The notes beneath the pieces are model-generated. The model was not told the origin of the DNA and made no database searches. It worked only from the letters and a program-made list of their open reading frames with translations. The position numbers were made by a program, and so were the translations under genes. Of a DNA stretch of 64,000 nucleotides, positions 1 to 10,480 are shown piece after piece (positions within the stretch are counted from its first letter, which is position 1; each line of letters begins with the position of its first letter). Source of the stretch: Closterium sp. NIES-65 (Eukaryota; Streptophyta; Zygnematophyceae; Desmidiales; Closteriaceae); contig CANXME010000233.1 of assembly GCA_948144175.1 (NCBI GenBank), positions 620,001 through 684,000 of the forward strand, in the 5' to 3' direction.

Positions 1-719
1 ATCATCCACACTCATCATCCACACTCATCATCCACACTCATCATCCACACACATCATCCACACTCATCATCCACTCCACACTCATCATCCACACTCATCA
101 TCCACACACATCATCCACACTCATCATCCACTCCACACTCATCATCCACACTCATCATCCACACTCATCATCCACACTCATCATCCACTCCACACTCATC
201 ATCCACACTCATCATCCACACTCATCATCCACACTCATCATCCACACTCATCATCCACTCCACACTCATCATCCACACTCATCATCCACACTCATCATCC
301 ACACTCATCATCCACACTCATCATCCACACTCATCATCCACACTCATCATCCACACTCATCATCCACACTCATCATCCACACTCATCATCCACACTCATC
401 ATCCACTCCACACTCATCATCCACACTCATCATCCACACTCATCATCCACTCCACACTCATCATCCACACTCATCATCCACACTCATCATCCACACTCAT
501 CATCCACACTCATCATCCACACTCATCATCCACACTCATCATCCACACTCATCATCCACACTCATCATCCACACTCATCATCCACACTCATCATCCACAC
601 TCATCATCCACACTCATCATCCACACTCATCATCCACACTCATCATCCACACTCATCATCCACACTCATCATCCACACACATCATCCACACTCATCATCC
701 ACACTCATCATCCACACAC
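1..719. repeat. 13-bp minisatellite array
   Basis: Tandem array of the unit CATCATCCACACT (13 bp). An 18-bp variant carrying an extra CCACT is interspersed at irregular intervals, and a few units end in CACACA. The array starts at the window edge and probably continues beyond it. No coding potential is inferred. Confidence 0.97.
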
Positions 720-937
720 AACAAACGTCATCTGTGCCACCCCTCCCCTTCACACCCTCTTTTTTCTTTTATGTTTTTCCTGATGCTGCATCACCAAGGT
801 CTTCCAATTCTCTGCTGTGGCTTCCAAATCCTTTCCCTTCACCTCCCCTCCGGTACCCTCTGTCCGCTCACCTGCCCTGCCATCAGAACCTGTGTGTGAC
901 GGCAACCTCTCAGCGCATGAAGGAGAGTCCCAAGCAA

Positions 938-1034
938 GAGGAGCAGGAGAAGGGGAGGAGCAGGAGAAGGGGAGGAGCAGGAGAAGGGGAGGAGCAGGAG
1001 AAGGGGAGGAGCAGGAGAAGGGGAGGAGCAGGAG
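938..1034. repeat. 18-bp purine-rich tandem repeat
   Basis: About five and a half near-perfect copies of an 18-bp unit, GAGGAGCAGGAGAAGGGG. Long open frames on both strands here come only from the repeat being a multiple of three. Confidence 0.95.
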
Positions 1035-1048
1035 TCGCATAACGAGGT

Positions 1049-1450
1049 GACTCTAATGAACGGCGGCACTGTACCAAACTCCGCTGTCGTAAGCGGCACT
1101 GTAACGAGTGGTCATGGATGCGTGACAGTTCAGAGTGTGTGACTGCTGGTGTGATCATGTGATGTGCAGGAGAGAGACACGCGGGCAGGAGTGCACTGGT
1201 GCAGGGCGGGCATGAATATCAGGCGGTGGTGCTGGCAGCCGCAGAAGTGGTGGTGGCGGTGGTGAGTGGGTGGTATAGCCCCTACTTCCCCGGCAACAAG
1301 GAAAAGCCCTCCTACTTGCTGTGATTGGATGCTGACGTGTTGCAAACAGGGAAAGCGCTCGTACTATGCTTGCTCGGACACGATCGAGTGGCTCCCATGG
1401 ATTCTGCACTTGACTGCATTTCTTGCTGCAACTCGCTGCTTCTTGTTGCT
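1049..1450. repeat. Diverged dispersed repeat, copy 1
   Basis: Two blocks recur in the window. The block near 1108-1165 (CAGAGTGTGTGACTGC and following) resembles 2238-2300 and 7698-7770. The block near 1305-1385, including GTTGCAAACAG and GCTTGCTC, resembles 2795-2875. A GC-rich block at 1196-1262 resembles 8060-8130. The copies are diverged and interrupted by indels, so this is an old duplication. Its nature (host gene family or decayed transposon) cannot be told by eye. Confidence 0.6.
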
Positions 1451-1599
1451 GTTTGGTTCTTTCCACTCAAGTTAGCCAATGATTGTTTATCCATTCCACC
1501 ATTCCTTCAGGCAGGCCTATACGACGGAGGTATTGCCTTGAATAAATGATTTGGCTTGCACTCCCTCACTCACTGTTTCGCATTAGCACCCAATTGTCG

Positions 1600-1816
1600 C
1601 ACATTGCCATAGATTATCACTGTTTGTTACACATTGCTTACCCATTGCCACAGATTATCACTGTTTGTTACACATTGTTTACCCATTGCCACAGATTATC
1701 GCTGTTTGTTACACATTGTTTACCCATTGCCACAGATTATCACTGTTTGTCACACATTGTTTACCCATTGCCACAGATTATCACTGTTTGTTGCACATAG
1801 TTTACCCATTGCCACG
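1600..1816. repeat. 41-bp tandem repeat
   Basis: Five copies of a 41-bp unit beginning GATTATCACTGTTTGTTACA, starting at 1612, 1653, 1694, 1735 and 1776. The spacing is exactly 41 bp. The array passes into a degenerate CACATTGTCACAC-rich stretch that extends to about 2075. Confidence 0.95.
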
Positions 1817-2079
1817 GAGTGTCACACTTCGTTCCTCATTTTTCACCCGTTGTCACTGAATGTCACACAATGTGTTAATTTGTCTCAAATTCTCTCACAT
1901 TGTCACATGGTGCCATTATCTCACATCGCATAATGTCACACATTTTCACGCATTGTCACACATTGTCACACTTCGTCACTCTCTGTCATGCCTTTGTCTC
2001 TCATCGTCACACATCATCCCAGTTGTGTCGCGTTGTCTCAATTCTCTCACATTGTCACATGGTTACTACTGCCCATGAG

Positions 2080-2900
2080 TTCTGATCGAGCAGAACGTGG
2101 TGAAGGGTTGTGCCATTGGCAGCGGTGCTGTGAAGGGGGGAGAGCGTGAGCGGATTGCAGCACGGAGGAAGACGAAGGTCGCATGGAACTCCGCTGTGGT
2201 AAGCTTGGGTAGAGCGAGTGAGTTATGATTCAGTGCATGACATCTCAGAGCGTGTGACTGCAGATGGTGTGGCAGAGGCGAATGTGAGCTGCAGGGAAGA
2301 TGCACGAGCAGACGAGGTGGAGAGCGGAGAAGAGGTGGAGGGGGAGACCAGAGAGGGAGAGAGTGGAGTGAGAGAGGGAGCGGGGATGACAGCAGCAGCG
2401 TCGAGCATGGATGGAGGAGAGGCCGAAGAATCAGGGGCGTATGGGGTTGAAGCTAGTGGGGGTGAAAGTGACGCACAGGGGGTGGGAGAGAGGGACTGAG
2501 AGGGCTGCAGGGGATGCTAGAGCTACAGTTGCGTGGATAGAGCTGCACCGGATCGAGCTGCACTGGATAGAGCTGCACCGGATAGAGCTGCACCCGATTC
2601 TGCAATCGTCTCCCTTGCCCTTACAGCGTCTTTATCCTCCAATCAGCCGAGGACAGCTGGTGCGAGAGCAATGGTGCAGGCCAGTCAGGAGTAGCAGGAG
2701 CCTTTATGGCATTGGAAGCGGCAACGGTGGTAGACGCGTGGTAACAAATGTAGGGGTGTGGCTTCAGGCAACAAATGAGGCGCCATGATAAGGAGAGATC
2801 TGCGTACTTGCTCTGATACGAAGCTGAAGCGTTGCAAACAGAGAAAGTTGGTGTACTTTGCTTGCTCTGACATGCTCGTGCATCTCGAAGAAATCCTGCT
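2080..2900. repeat. Diverged dispersed repeat, copy 2
   Basis: Second copy of the dispersed sequence described at 1049. It shares the CAGAGCGTGTGACTGC block (about 2245), a GAGCATGGATGGAGGAG block (about 2403) also seen near 7868, and the GTTGCAAACAG block (about 2833). It contains a short 15-bp tandem repeat, given separately. Confidence 0.6.
2533..2596. repeat. 15-bp tandem repeat
   Basis: About four copies of a 15-bp unit resembling CGGATAGAGCTGCAC, with single-base differences between copies. Confidence 0.85.
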
Positions 2901-3500
2901 GTGATACCGGCATGCAGCATTACCATCGCATGCAGAAACCTCACCCGGTGATGCTCGCATCATGCTGAATGAAACTTCTGAAAGATTGATCAAAAGCCTC
3001 AGGTAGTTATATTGACGTTTAATATGGGTGGAAGTGGCTCCACTATACCATGCTGGCAGGCAGGCATAGTCATTTGGTAATTTGGCACGTACTATGTCTC
3101 TGTTCAGGCAAACAAGGTTTAAAACTAATTCCACATATAAATAGCATGCAGGTAGTACATGGATAACTACATTCTAAGAACTCAGCTAACTAAGCAGCAC
3201 ACAACCGGCACCAGCAGCATCATCCCATGACAAGCCTCGGTCATCACATGGCCCAGCCTCAGACTCATTGGAGAGCACGTGAGCAGCTTCAGTCATATAA
3301 GCGTCTCCCACAATCCAGCCTCCATGCTCCAATCCACCATCCAGTTGCTGCAACACCCTAACCAGCAGGGCGCAAAAAAAGTTTCCAGCCTTCCTCCCCA
3401 CTCTCCCCCATCCCGTGCCTTCACCAGGTGTACCTTTGGCTGCCCTCTGCTCTCTCCAATCAAACCCCACCATTCCACTCTCCACCTCACACTGCACCTC
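2901..3500. other. No recognised feature
   Basis: Unique-looking, moderately AT-rich sequence downstream (in the minus orientation) of the candidate gene ending at 3501. I see no repeat, RNA gene or convincing ORF here. Confidence 0.5.
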
Positions 3501-4544
3501 TCACGGCCTCCAAGGAGGCCTTGATGCTGCTGCTGTTGCCTTACTTGCCCTGATAGGCCGCCTTCCCCTGCATCCCGCACCGTCATCCCTCCTCTCCTGC
3601 TGCTGCCTTGTGCTGCTGCTTGCTGCGACTACAGGACGGGTTACCACAGCATCGGCCGTCCCTGAGCTCGCCACCGCAGCAGGTGCAGTCTTGGCTGACC
3701 GTGGCTTGGGAATGAAGGACGGCGGCAGGCATGCACTTGCTGCTGCCGGCCTCGTCCCACGCTTCACAGCACCTCCTGCACTGCCCTTGCTTGGCTTGGG
3801 GATGCGGGAAGGAATCTCCCTCAGCCTGTCTGCTGCCATTCTCGAAGCTGAACCCTTGACCGCAAAGGACCGACCTGTGCTTGCAGCAGGACCCACTGCA
3901 CCACCCACCACTGCAGTCTCTGCTCTACACGCCACTGCTGCAGTTTCAGCCGTTTTTTTGGGATCACCGTTTCTGCCGTTTTTAAAGGTGTTGAAAACAC
4001 CACCCATCACCTCCCTGGTGACTTGAGCCCACGCCATGGTAAAACCGAAACTGCTGCTGTGATTGTCACCGCTGCAAATTCCGATTTTGGAGATGCTCTC
4101 CTTCTTGGACACGCCACCGTCGCTGCAGCTGCTGCTGCACTCCTCTGCAGCCTCAAGCGGAGCCTCTGCAGTCTCCGTCAGGCCCTCAGCAGCACCAGCA
4201 ACACCTTGTGAGGCTTCAGGAGCGTACGTTACAGGTTCATAAGACGTCTCTTCCGAACTGTCCTCAGCACCAGCAGAATAATCTTGTGAGGCTTCAGAAG
4301 AGTACCTTGCAGCCTCATAAGTCGCCTCTGCCGTCACAGAGGAGCCTTCTGGAGCCTCGGAAGACTCCTCTGCAGCAGAAGAGGAGTCCCACGCGGAGTC
4401 GTTCCACGAGTCCTTTTCCTCCGCAGCCAGATACAGAGGTGTGGATGTCGGGACTTGCAGCACTGATTGCGTGAGTGCGTCCCTGATCCTAAATAAGGCT
4501 AACGCTTCATAGAAGGTTGGATAACCAGCCGAATAATCAGCCAT
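3501..4544 (-). CDS. Hypothetical low-complexity protein, candidate host gene
   Basis: A 347-codon frame opening at the ATG at 4544. It is the longest frame in the first 8 kb and the only one there not explained by a simple repeat. The N-terminus (about residues 1-40) is of ordinary composition. Residues 40-140 are acidic and Ser/Ala/Glu-rich, with loose repeats around Glu-Ala-Ser-Gln. A short region near 150-185 looks more ordered, and the rest to the C-terminus is basic and Ala/Pro/Arg-rich. No domain, signal peptide or membrane segment was recognised, and I do not know its function. An intron in the middle cannot be excluded, because the composition changes sharply near residue 145. A diverged copy of the part encoding its C-terminal region lies at 8235-8345. 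It could also be a chance frame in GC-rich DNA. Confidence 0.4.
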   Translation of the reverse strand: MADYSAGYPTFYEALALFRIRDALTQSVLQVPTSTPLYLAAEEKDSWNDSAWDSSSAAEESSEAPEGSSVTAEATYEAARYSSEASQDYSAGAEDSSEETSYEPVTYAPEASQGVAGAAEGLTETAEAPLEAAEECSSSCSDGGVSKKESISKIGICSGDNHSSSFGFTMAWAQVTREVMGGVFNTFKNGRNGDPKKTAETAAVACRAETAVVGGAVGPAASTGRSFAVKGSASRMAADRLREIPSRIPKPSKGSAGGAVKRGTRPAAASACLPPSFIPKPRSAKTAPAAVASSGTADAVVTRPVVAASSSTRQQQERRDDGAGCRGRRPIRASKATAAASRPPWRP

Positions 4545-7500
4545 TGTTGATTCAAAGTCAGAACGGTAAACGAGAAGCTACAGCCCTTGAAAGCGGAGCT
4601 TAATGGTAGAGAATTCTGGTAACAATAACGAGGGTAGGCTAAGGGTGCTGGTAATCTGAGAAGTATGCTCTGAGAATGACTAGTGGGTTGCGGTAATGAG
4701 AATTTGGATGAGGCATGAGGCAGAGCAGAGGGAGGGTTGTGGGAGGAGCAGCCGAGGGAACGAAATGGGAGGAACGAGAGCCTCCTGGAAGTGCTGCCGA
4801 ACCGGCAGGGTCCGGGAATCCCTGAGCTCTGTGCTGGCATGCTGCCCGGGTCAAAATAATCAATTAGGGCATTCTTTGAAACAAATTGGTTGGCTAATCG
4901 ACTCTCACGGGGGATTCGGACAAGAACGGCGAGAAAAAATTGCGTTCCGCTGCCCTCTTTGAGCTCGAGATTTCTGCCTCGGAAGAAAACCGAGCCTCCT
5001 TGCGAGAGATCCGGCGGCTCGTGGCGAGGTGAACGCAGCGCACACCCCGAGCTTCATTTTCTCCGAGAAAATGAAAATCTGGGCAGAAACCTGCTCTAGG
5101 TTTGGCAACGAGTAAATGAAAATCTGGGCAGAAACCTGCTCTAGGTTTGGCAACGCCTGGCAGACTTGCTAGGTCCAGAAACACACGCGGCAATTCAGTG
5201 CCCGAGGAGTTGTCTAGGGTCGTGGTATGGTAGCGACAACACGAGCAGCCAAGCAAACTCTCCGTGAGCGGTGGTGCCTAGGAGATTATCGAGGGAACAT
5301 AGCGGTGTTCCAAGATTTAGAAGCTGTACTCGTTAGAGAGGTTCTCGTGACTTCTATTTACGAAGTCAAATGTATACCGTTTCCATGTCGCGGTGCAAAT
5401 CATCTCAGCAAAACTCATATCCTTGCGCTTTCATTAGGGTGTTGAATTGGGATTGTGCTTCATGTAAACACCCTCCGTTCAGTCAGGAGAGCCCCCAACA
5501 GACCCTGAACATCACGTAAGTGTTTTCGTTATTGAAAGAATTGGAGATTCCGCTGTGAACGTTGTCGTCTTCTTGCTAACCTCAAGAGGACCCTATTTTG
5601 AGGGTAAACTGACAGCACTTACATCTCTCGGGTCTAGCTCCTGAGATCGATGACTCCCGATATTTCTCCCAGACTCAGATCACGCTTTTTGTCATCCTTC
5701 ACCTTACTCATCCTCACCCCACGACTCCCCAGCCATTTCCTACATTTTCAGCTACGTGGTGATTAGCATAGTGCGATCGACGGCGCAGTTTGAGTCATTC
5801 TGCCTCGAACATCGCATGCATTCGTTTTGCTTTTCTTTGCTTTGTTTTTGTTTTCGTCGCTGCTTCGTTGGCATGTCGCATAGTCCGAGCCATCTCATGC
5901 CCATAGGTCCTTCACCAGCAACGGAACCGACCAGCCCGCAAGCTCGAGAATAGCTTCTTCGGGAATCCCGCGCTTATTCGGGTTGCAGTTTCGATCGCCT
6001 CGCGCTCCTCGTGCATCAATTTCGCCGCGTGCTTCCGCTCGTCAATGCATCCAAGTCGTCTCCGTTATCGAGTATTCGTTCCACGTAGCACAGCCAAGTG
6101 ACACGCGTAGTGGGTGTCGGATATGAGTGAGCTTGAAGGGATGATCCGAACGCCTTCCTCACTCGGTGTGTTGCGCGCACGCGGCATGGCTGATGGAGCG
6201 ATGAGGGTCGTCGATCGTGACGGGCGATGAGCACGTGGCAGGGCGCTGGGCGTTGTGAGTGAGTGGCGCGTTGGGCGTGTGGCTGGTGAGCTCGTCGGGC
6301 GTCGCGCTGGAATGCGATTGTGACTGTTGGTGCTGGAAATGCGATCGCACATGTTGAGATGAGCGTGCGATGTGGGTTCATGACATAAACTCTATGTGCG
6401 AGCGTGCTGCTGAAGCCGTGACCCAGTAGCTGAGTCTCATTTGCCAACCAATTCTGGTGCTATAGTCTAAACGCCCCCACTTCCCAACACCATGCACACA
6501 ACTCCCATTTCCCACACCCCCACTACGTCTCTCCACTTCCCAGCCATGATGTCATGTTGTCATGCTTATCCCATGCTGCCATGATGCCATACTGGCGTCA
6601 GGCTTTGAAGTGTGATGGTTCAAGGGCACGTGCACGAGGCAGCGAGCTCACAGCAGAGGGCAGCCGAGGGCAGCAGATGTAGTACAAACCGTCAACACCC
6701 CAAACTCACACCAGATGTAACACATGCCAAAGGCAGCACGCCCATTCCGTCGCAGGCCAGTTGGCTGCCGCACACACTCACAACGTGCACTTGTTCCTCG
6801 ACTCACCTTCCTCACCTCACTTTCTCACTTTCTGCTGGAAGCCCCCAATGCTCATGAGGCTGATGACCGTGGAATAGTGCTGGTTTGGTGCCCACATCTC
6901 TCATCACATCCTCATAAGGCTTTGCAGCGGGCGTCACACACAGGTCGCTTCACAGGGGCTGCAAGGAGCTACCAGCTTGCATCAGAAGAAGAGACATGCG
7001 TGAGTCAAAGTGCTTGTGGCTGGGGTGGTGGGTGCAGCAGCTGTTTCAGGTGGGAGCAAGCTAGTTCAGAATGGCCGTTGCTGCATTGTCAGTCCACCCA
7101 CCTCTACCCACCACCACCCATCCTTAACTCACCTTTACCCACTTCAACCCTCCTCAACCCACCTCTACCCGTTTTCTCACTGGGCACCCAGGGAGCTCTC
7201 AAGGAAAAAAAAAATTATGGTGCAGGTGGATGCGGCCACGTATGCAAGTAGGTGCAGCCACGTGTGCACTCACTGACACACGTTTGTCACCCATTGTGTT
7301 GCATTTCACATCTTCACATGGTGTCATTTTCTTCCATGGTTACAAGCAGCGCCCTAGTTTTCATTGTTTTTCTGTGCCGGCCTCTCTATCTTACACTCTG
7401 CCTGCTCACCTTCGTTTCTGCTTTCCTACCTGCCTAGCACAGCCTGGTGACATACAGCCATACCACAGGGTGTGCTACGTACGCCTGCACTCATACTCCC

Positions 7501-7549
7501 TCGCTTCCTCCGTCGCACTGCATGGCACAGGGAGGTGGTGATGGTGGTG
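4545..7549. other. Intergenic or unrecognised sequence
   Basis: No retrotransposon or RNA gene was recognised. A 143-codon minus frame (6016-6447) and several shorter frames are open, but none shows a known domain or convincing composition. Near 7085-7175 there is a degenerate CCCACCTCTACCCAC-type repeat. The stretch upstream of 4544 could hold the promoter of the candidate gene, but no clear TATA element was found. Confidence 0.4.
5071..5155. repeat. 45-bp direct duplication
   Basis: A 40-base segment beginning ATGAAAATCTGGGCAGAAAC occurs at 5071-5110 and again, identically, at 5116-5155. The offset is 45 bp. Confidence 0.95.
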
Positions 7550-8345
7550 CCGAGACCCGAGGGCTCAACAACGGTCGGGCTGAAGCGAAGAGAGATAATG
7601 GAAGCCATTGCATACAGAACTCTCAAGTGGCTGCCTTCTCCCAGCTTGCTTGCTCTGGCCTGGCTCCTTGTTCTCGCTGCCCATGTGATGAGTGGCGTTC
7701 AGAGAGCGTGACTGCCGATGCTGTGAGTGAAAGGAATGTGAGTGCAATGATTGTGCAGGAAAGATGCCTGGTCAGGTGAGATGGAGAGCAGAGAGAAGGT
7801 GAAATATTGGGATGAGTGTAGTGGGTGTATGAGAGGGACAGGTGGTAACAGAGGGAGCAGGAGGTGGAGCATGGATGGAGGAGGTTCAGAGGAATTGCGG
7901 ATGGATGGGGGTGAAGCTGAAGCAGCGTAGGCTGGGAGCGACAGGGAGAGCCGGAATGTGCGGAATGAGCGACAATGCTGCAGTGGCAGGATCGGAGGGG
8001 GGACAAGGGAGGAAGTCGCGACAGAGGAGGGGACAGGCGAGAAAGGGGGGGACAGTGAGTGCTGTGCTGGCAAGGCAGGTTCAGACGGTGCTGCTGGCAG
8101 CGGCAGCGATGGTGCTGGCAGTGGTAACCGTGTGTTATGGCTGCGGCCAATAACGGTGGCAGCTGTGCGGGCAGCGAAGCTGCAGACGGTGGGGGGCAGC
8201 ACCGGGATGGCGGAGCAGATACAGCAATGCAACGAGCTGCATGTTGCCTTGTGCTGCTGCTTGCTGCGATTTCAGTCTGGTTACCACAGCATCATCAGCT
8301 CGGCATTCCCTGATGTCTCCACAACCAGCTGCTGACTTAGCTTTC
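7550..8345. repeat. Diverged dispersed repeat, copy 3, with a gene-fragment copy
   Basis: Third copy of the dispersed sequence (compare 1049 and 2080). It includes CAGAGAGCGTGACTGC near 7698, GGAAAGATGC near 7758 and GAGCATGGATGGAGGAG near 7868. Its right end, 8235-8345, matches 3597-3690, which encodes the C-terminal region of the candidate gene on the minus strand. The shared run includes CCTTGTGCTGCTGCTTGCTG and GGTTACCACAGCATC. This copy is a fragment with an altered frame. Confidence 0.6.
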
Positions 8346-9782
8346 AAATTGCAGGTGGTATTGGAAACACGATTTTGTATCAAGGCTGCCGCCGTCGTGA
8401 CACAAAATAAACCTTATGTATGGTGTAGGAATATGCACTGTTTCCATTATGACATGCACTTTACCCACCACGGTTTGCACTAACAAGTACCGTCTTTACC
8501 CGGCTAATAGACCCGGGGGTCTAATGCTATACCGGGAAAAGGGGGGGGGTGGGGGGGGTTCTATTAACTGGGGGGGATTTTAATAGACCCGGGGTCCAAT
8601 CCTACATCTTATTTTTTTCTGAAAGTCATGTGAAACACTCTTTTACGACATCACTCGTCACCATTCCGATATCGCATCATGAGAAAATTGACCAAGCGCT
8701 GACGCGAGACAGACATGTGCAGGGCTCTCGTTATCAGACTAATTTAGTCTGTTGGTCTAGATTTCAGTCGCATTTTTTGTTGTTCATATGTTCTCGCATA
8801 CAAAAAAAATGTGGCTCATATGAGAGCCCAGATAAGCTGTATATACTCATGTTTTTTCAGAACACAGGTTTAATTCGTAAGAGTTTCTAGACAGCGAGGA
8901 TACATCTGTTTAATAACCTAAGGGAAAACAGAGATGCCTGAGAATCCCCTCACAAGAGTCGTCCCCCTACCCGCCGGAACCCGCGTGCAAATCAAACCAA
9001 CTGCGCCATCCACACAAATTTATTTGAACTTAAAATATTTGATATCATTTTACAGACAGCCTTCAATATTTCATCTGAAAATCAGATCACCCAGAATCAG
9101 GCCCTCAGATATCAGCGTAAAACACACTGATTACGCTGATTTTGTAGCTGTGATTTTCGTTTTCCCTGAATATTCAGCATATGCTTCAATTTTGCACTGA
9201 AATTTCAGTATATCCTACCTTGTCACACTGACCATTTTGTGTGTTTCTTTACGAGAAACACTGACGAATCAGTATAGTGACATGACCATTTTGGGTGATA
9301 GGGTATGCATATACAATCTGTACCGTCATACCCCGGATATGCCCCCATGGGGGGCACTAATAAAACGTGTTTTTTTTAGGGGGTGGGCTTATAATATAGT
9401 AATTTTATAAGCGCCGGGGCTTATACAATGACATATATGAAATCTAGTTGTTTTCAATTCAAAATGTTCATCTTGTCATTGCGATTTCAATCAAGTCAAG
9501 ATCATAGTGGGTGTGAAGAATGATCTCGCGTAAGTTGGCAAACTGCCAACACACACAGTCAGAATGAGTCATTTCGCCCCATGACAGCTCATTCTGCTGG
9601 ACGTGCAGTCAGTTGAGTCGCGCGAGGGTAAAGGGTCGAAATTTTATCAAGTGAGGATGCAAATAGTGTGTTTCGCTACAGAGATTCCAGTAACTTCATA
9701 AAAACTAATACAAATGGTGGCTCTTATAATACGTAAGCCTTCAGGGGGTGCGCATATAATCGAGCACCGGATATAAGCGCCA

Positions 9783-9908
9783 TGTCAGAATATTATCTTA
9801 TTGTTCTAGCCTGTAGTGGGGTGCTCTATAGCGAGTACAACCCTTCTAGGGTTTGCTATTTGTATCCTCATTCTTGCTAGTTCAATCCTCTTTCTTCAAA
9901 CTTTGACA
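9783..9908 (+). repeat. Copia-A 5' LTR
   Basis: Starts TGTCAGAATATT and ends CTTTGACA. It is identical to 11197-11322. It contains the LTR core shared across the window (TGTAGTGGGGTGCTCTATAG, then GAGTACA) and a reversed telo-box, AGGGTTT. Confidence 0.95.
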
Positions 9909-9981
9909 TGGTATCAGAGCAGGTCGATCCCCTTGGATTGATCCTGTGGGTGTGTCCCCACCTTGCTTCCGCTGCTACTTT
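9909..9981 (+). promoter_or_regulatory. Copia-A PBS plus antisense initiator-tRNA-like leader
   Basis: TGGTATCAGAGC (9909-9920) is the exact complement of the 3' end of plant initiator tRNA-Met and primes minus-strand DNA. What follows keeps the order of the antisense tRNA: a hairpin at the T-arm position (9922-9944), then CTGTGGGT, CCCACC (anticodon stem) and GCTTCCGCTGC (9965-9975, D-arm). The comparison uses the plant tRNA sequence from memory. Confidence 0.8.
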
Positions 9982-10480
9982 TTCATCCCGCCGTGCGCCC
10001 CGAGGCGCGCGGCGGTTTTCTGCCCGCCGTGCGCCCCGAGGCGCGCGGCGGTTCATTGCCCGCTGTGCGCCCCGGGGCGCGCGGCGGGCTTCTCCTCTAC
10101 GTCGCGGCCCCGCCCCGGCCCGTCGCCGCCCGTGCGCCTGCCCGGCTCGGCCCCGCCCTTCGTCGCGGCCCCGCCCCGGCCCGTCGCCGCCCGTGCGCCT
10201 GCCCGGCTTGGCCCCGCCCTACCTGTCGCGGTCCCGCCCCTCCGTCGCGGCCCCGCCCCGACCGTCGCGGCCCCGCCCCTCGTCGCGGCCCCGCCCCTGC
10301 GTCGCGGCCCCGCCCCTCGAAGCGGCCCCGCCCTACGTCGCGGCCCCGCCCCGGACCCTATGCGGCCCCGCCCTACCTTCGCGGCCCCGACCTGTCGCGG
10401 CCCCACCCTACCGTCGCGGCCCCGCCCCTTGTCGCGGCCCCGCCCTCCCCTCAGGTCCGTGGTGGGCCCCCCCCCCTTTC
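9982..10480 (+). repeat. Copia-A leader tandem repeats
   Basis: About three copies of a roughly 45-bp unit built on CGTGCGCCCCGAGGCGCGCG, then many units of CGCGGCCCCGCCC with variable spacers. Extremely GC-rich. It occupies the place between PBS and gag in pol-bearing relatives. Confidence 0.9.

Noticed and set aside
1..719. CRISPR-like array.
   Set aside because: Units are contiguous 13-mers without variable spacers, in a clearly eukaryotic context.
8925..9012. Possible tRNA-derived SINE head on the minus strand (TGGCGCAGTTGG is a perfect A-box).
   Set aside because: No B-box at a suitable distance and no cloverleaf; a single 12-mer is not enough to call an element.
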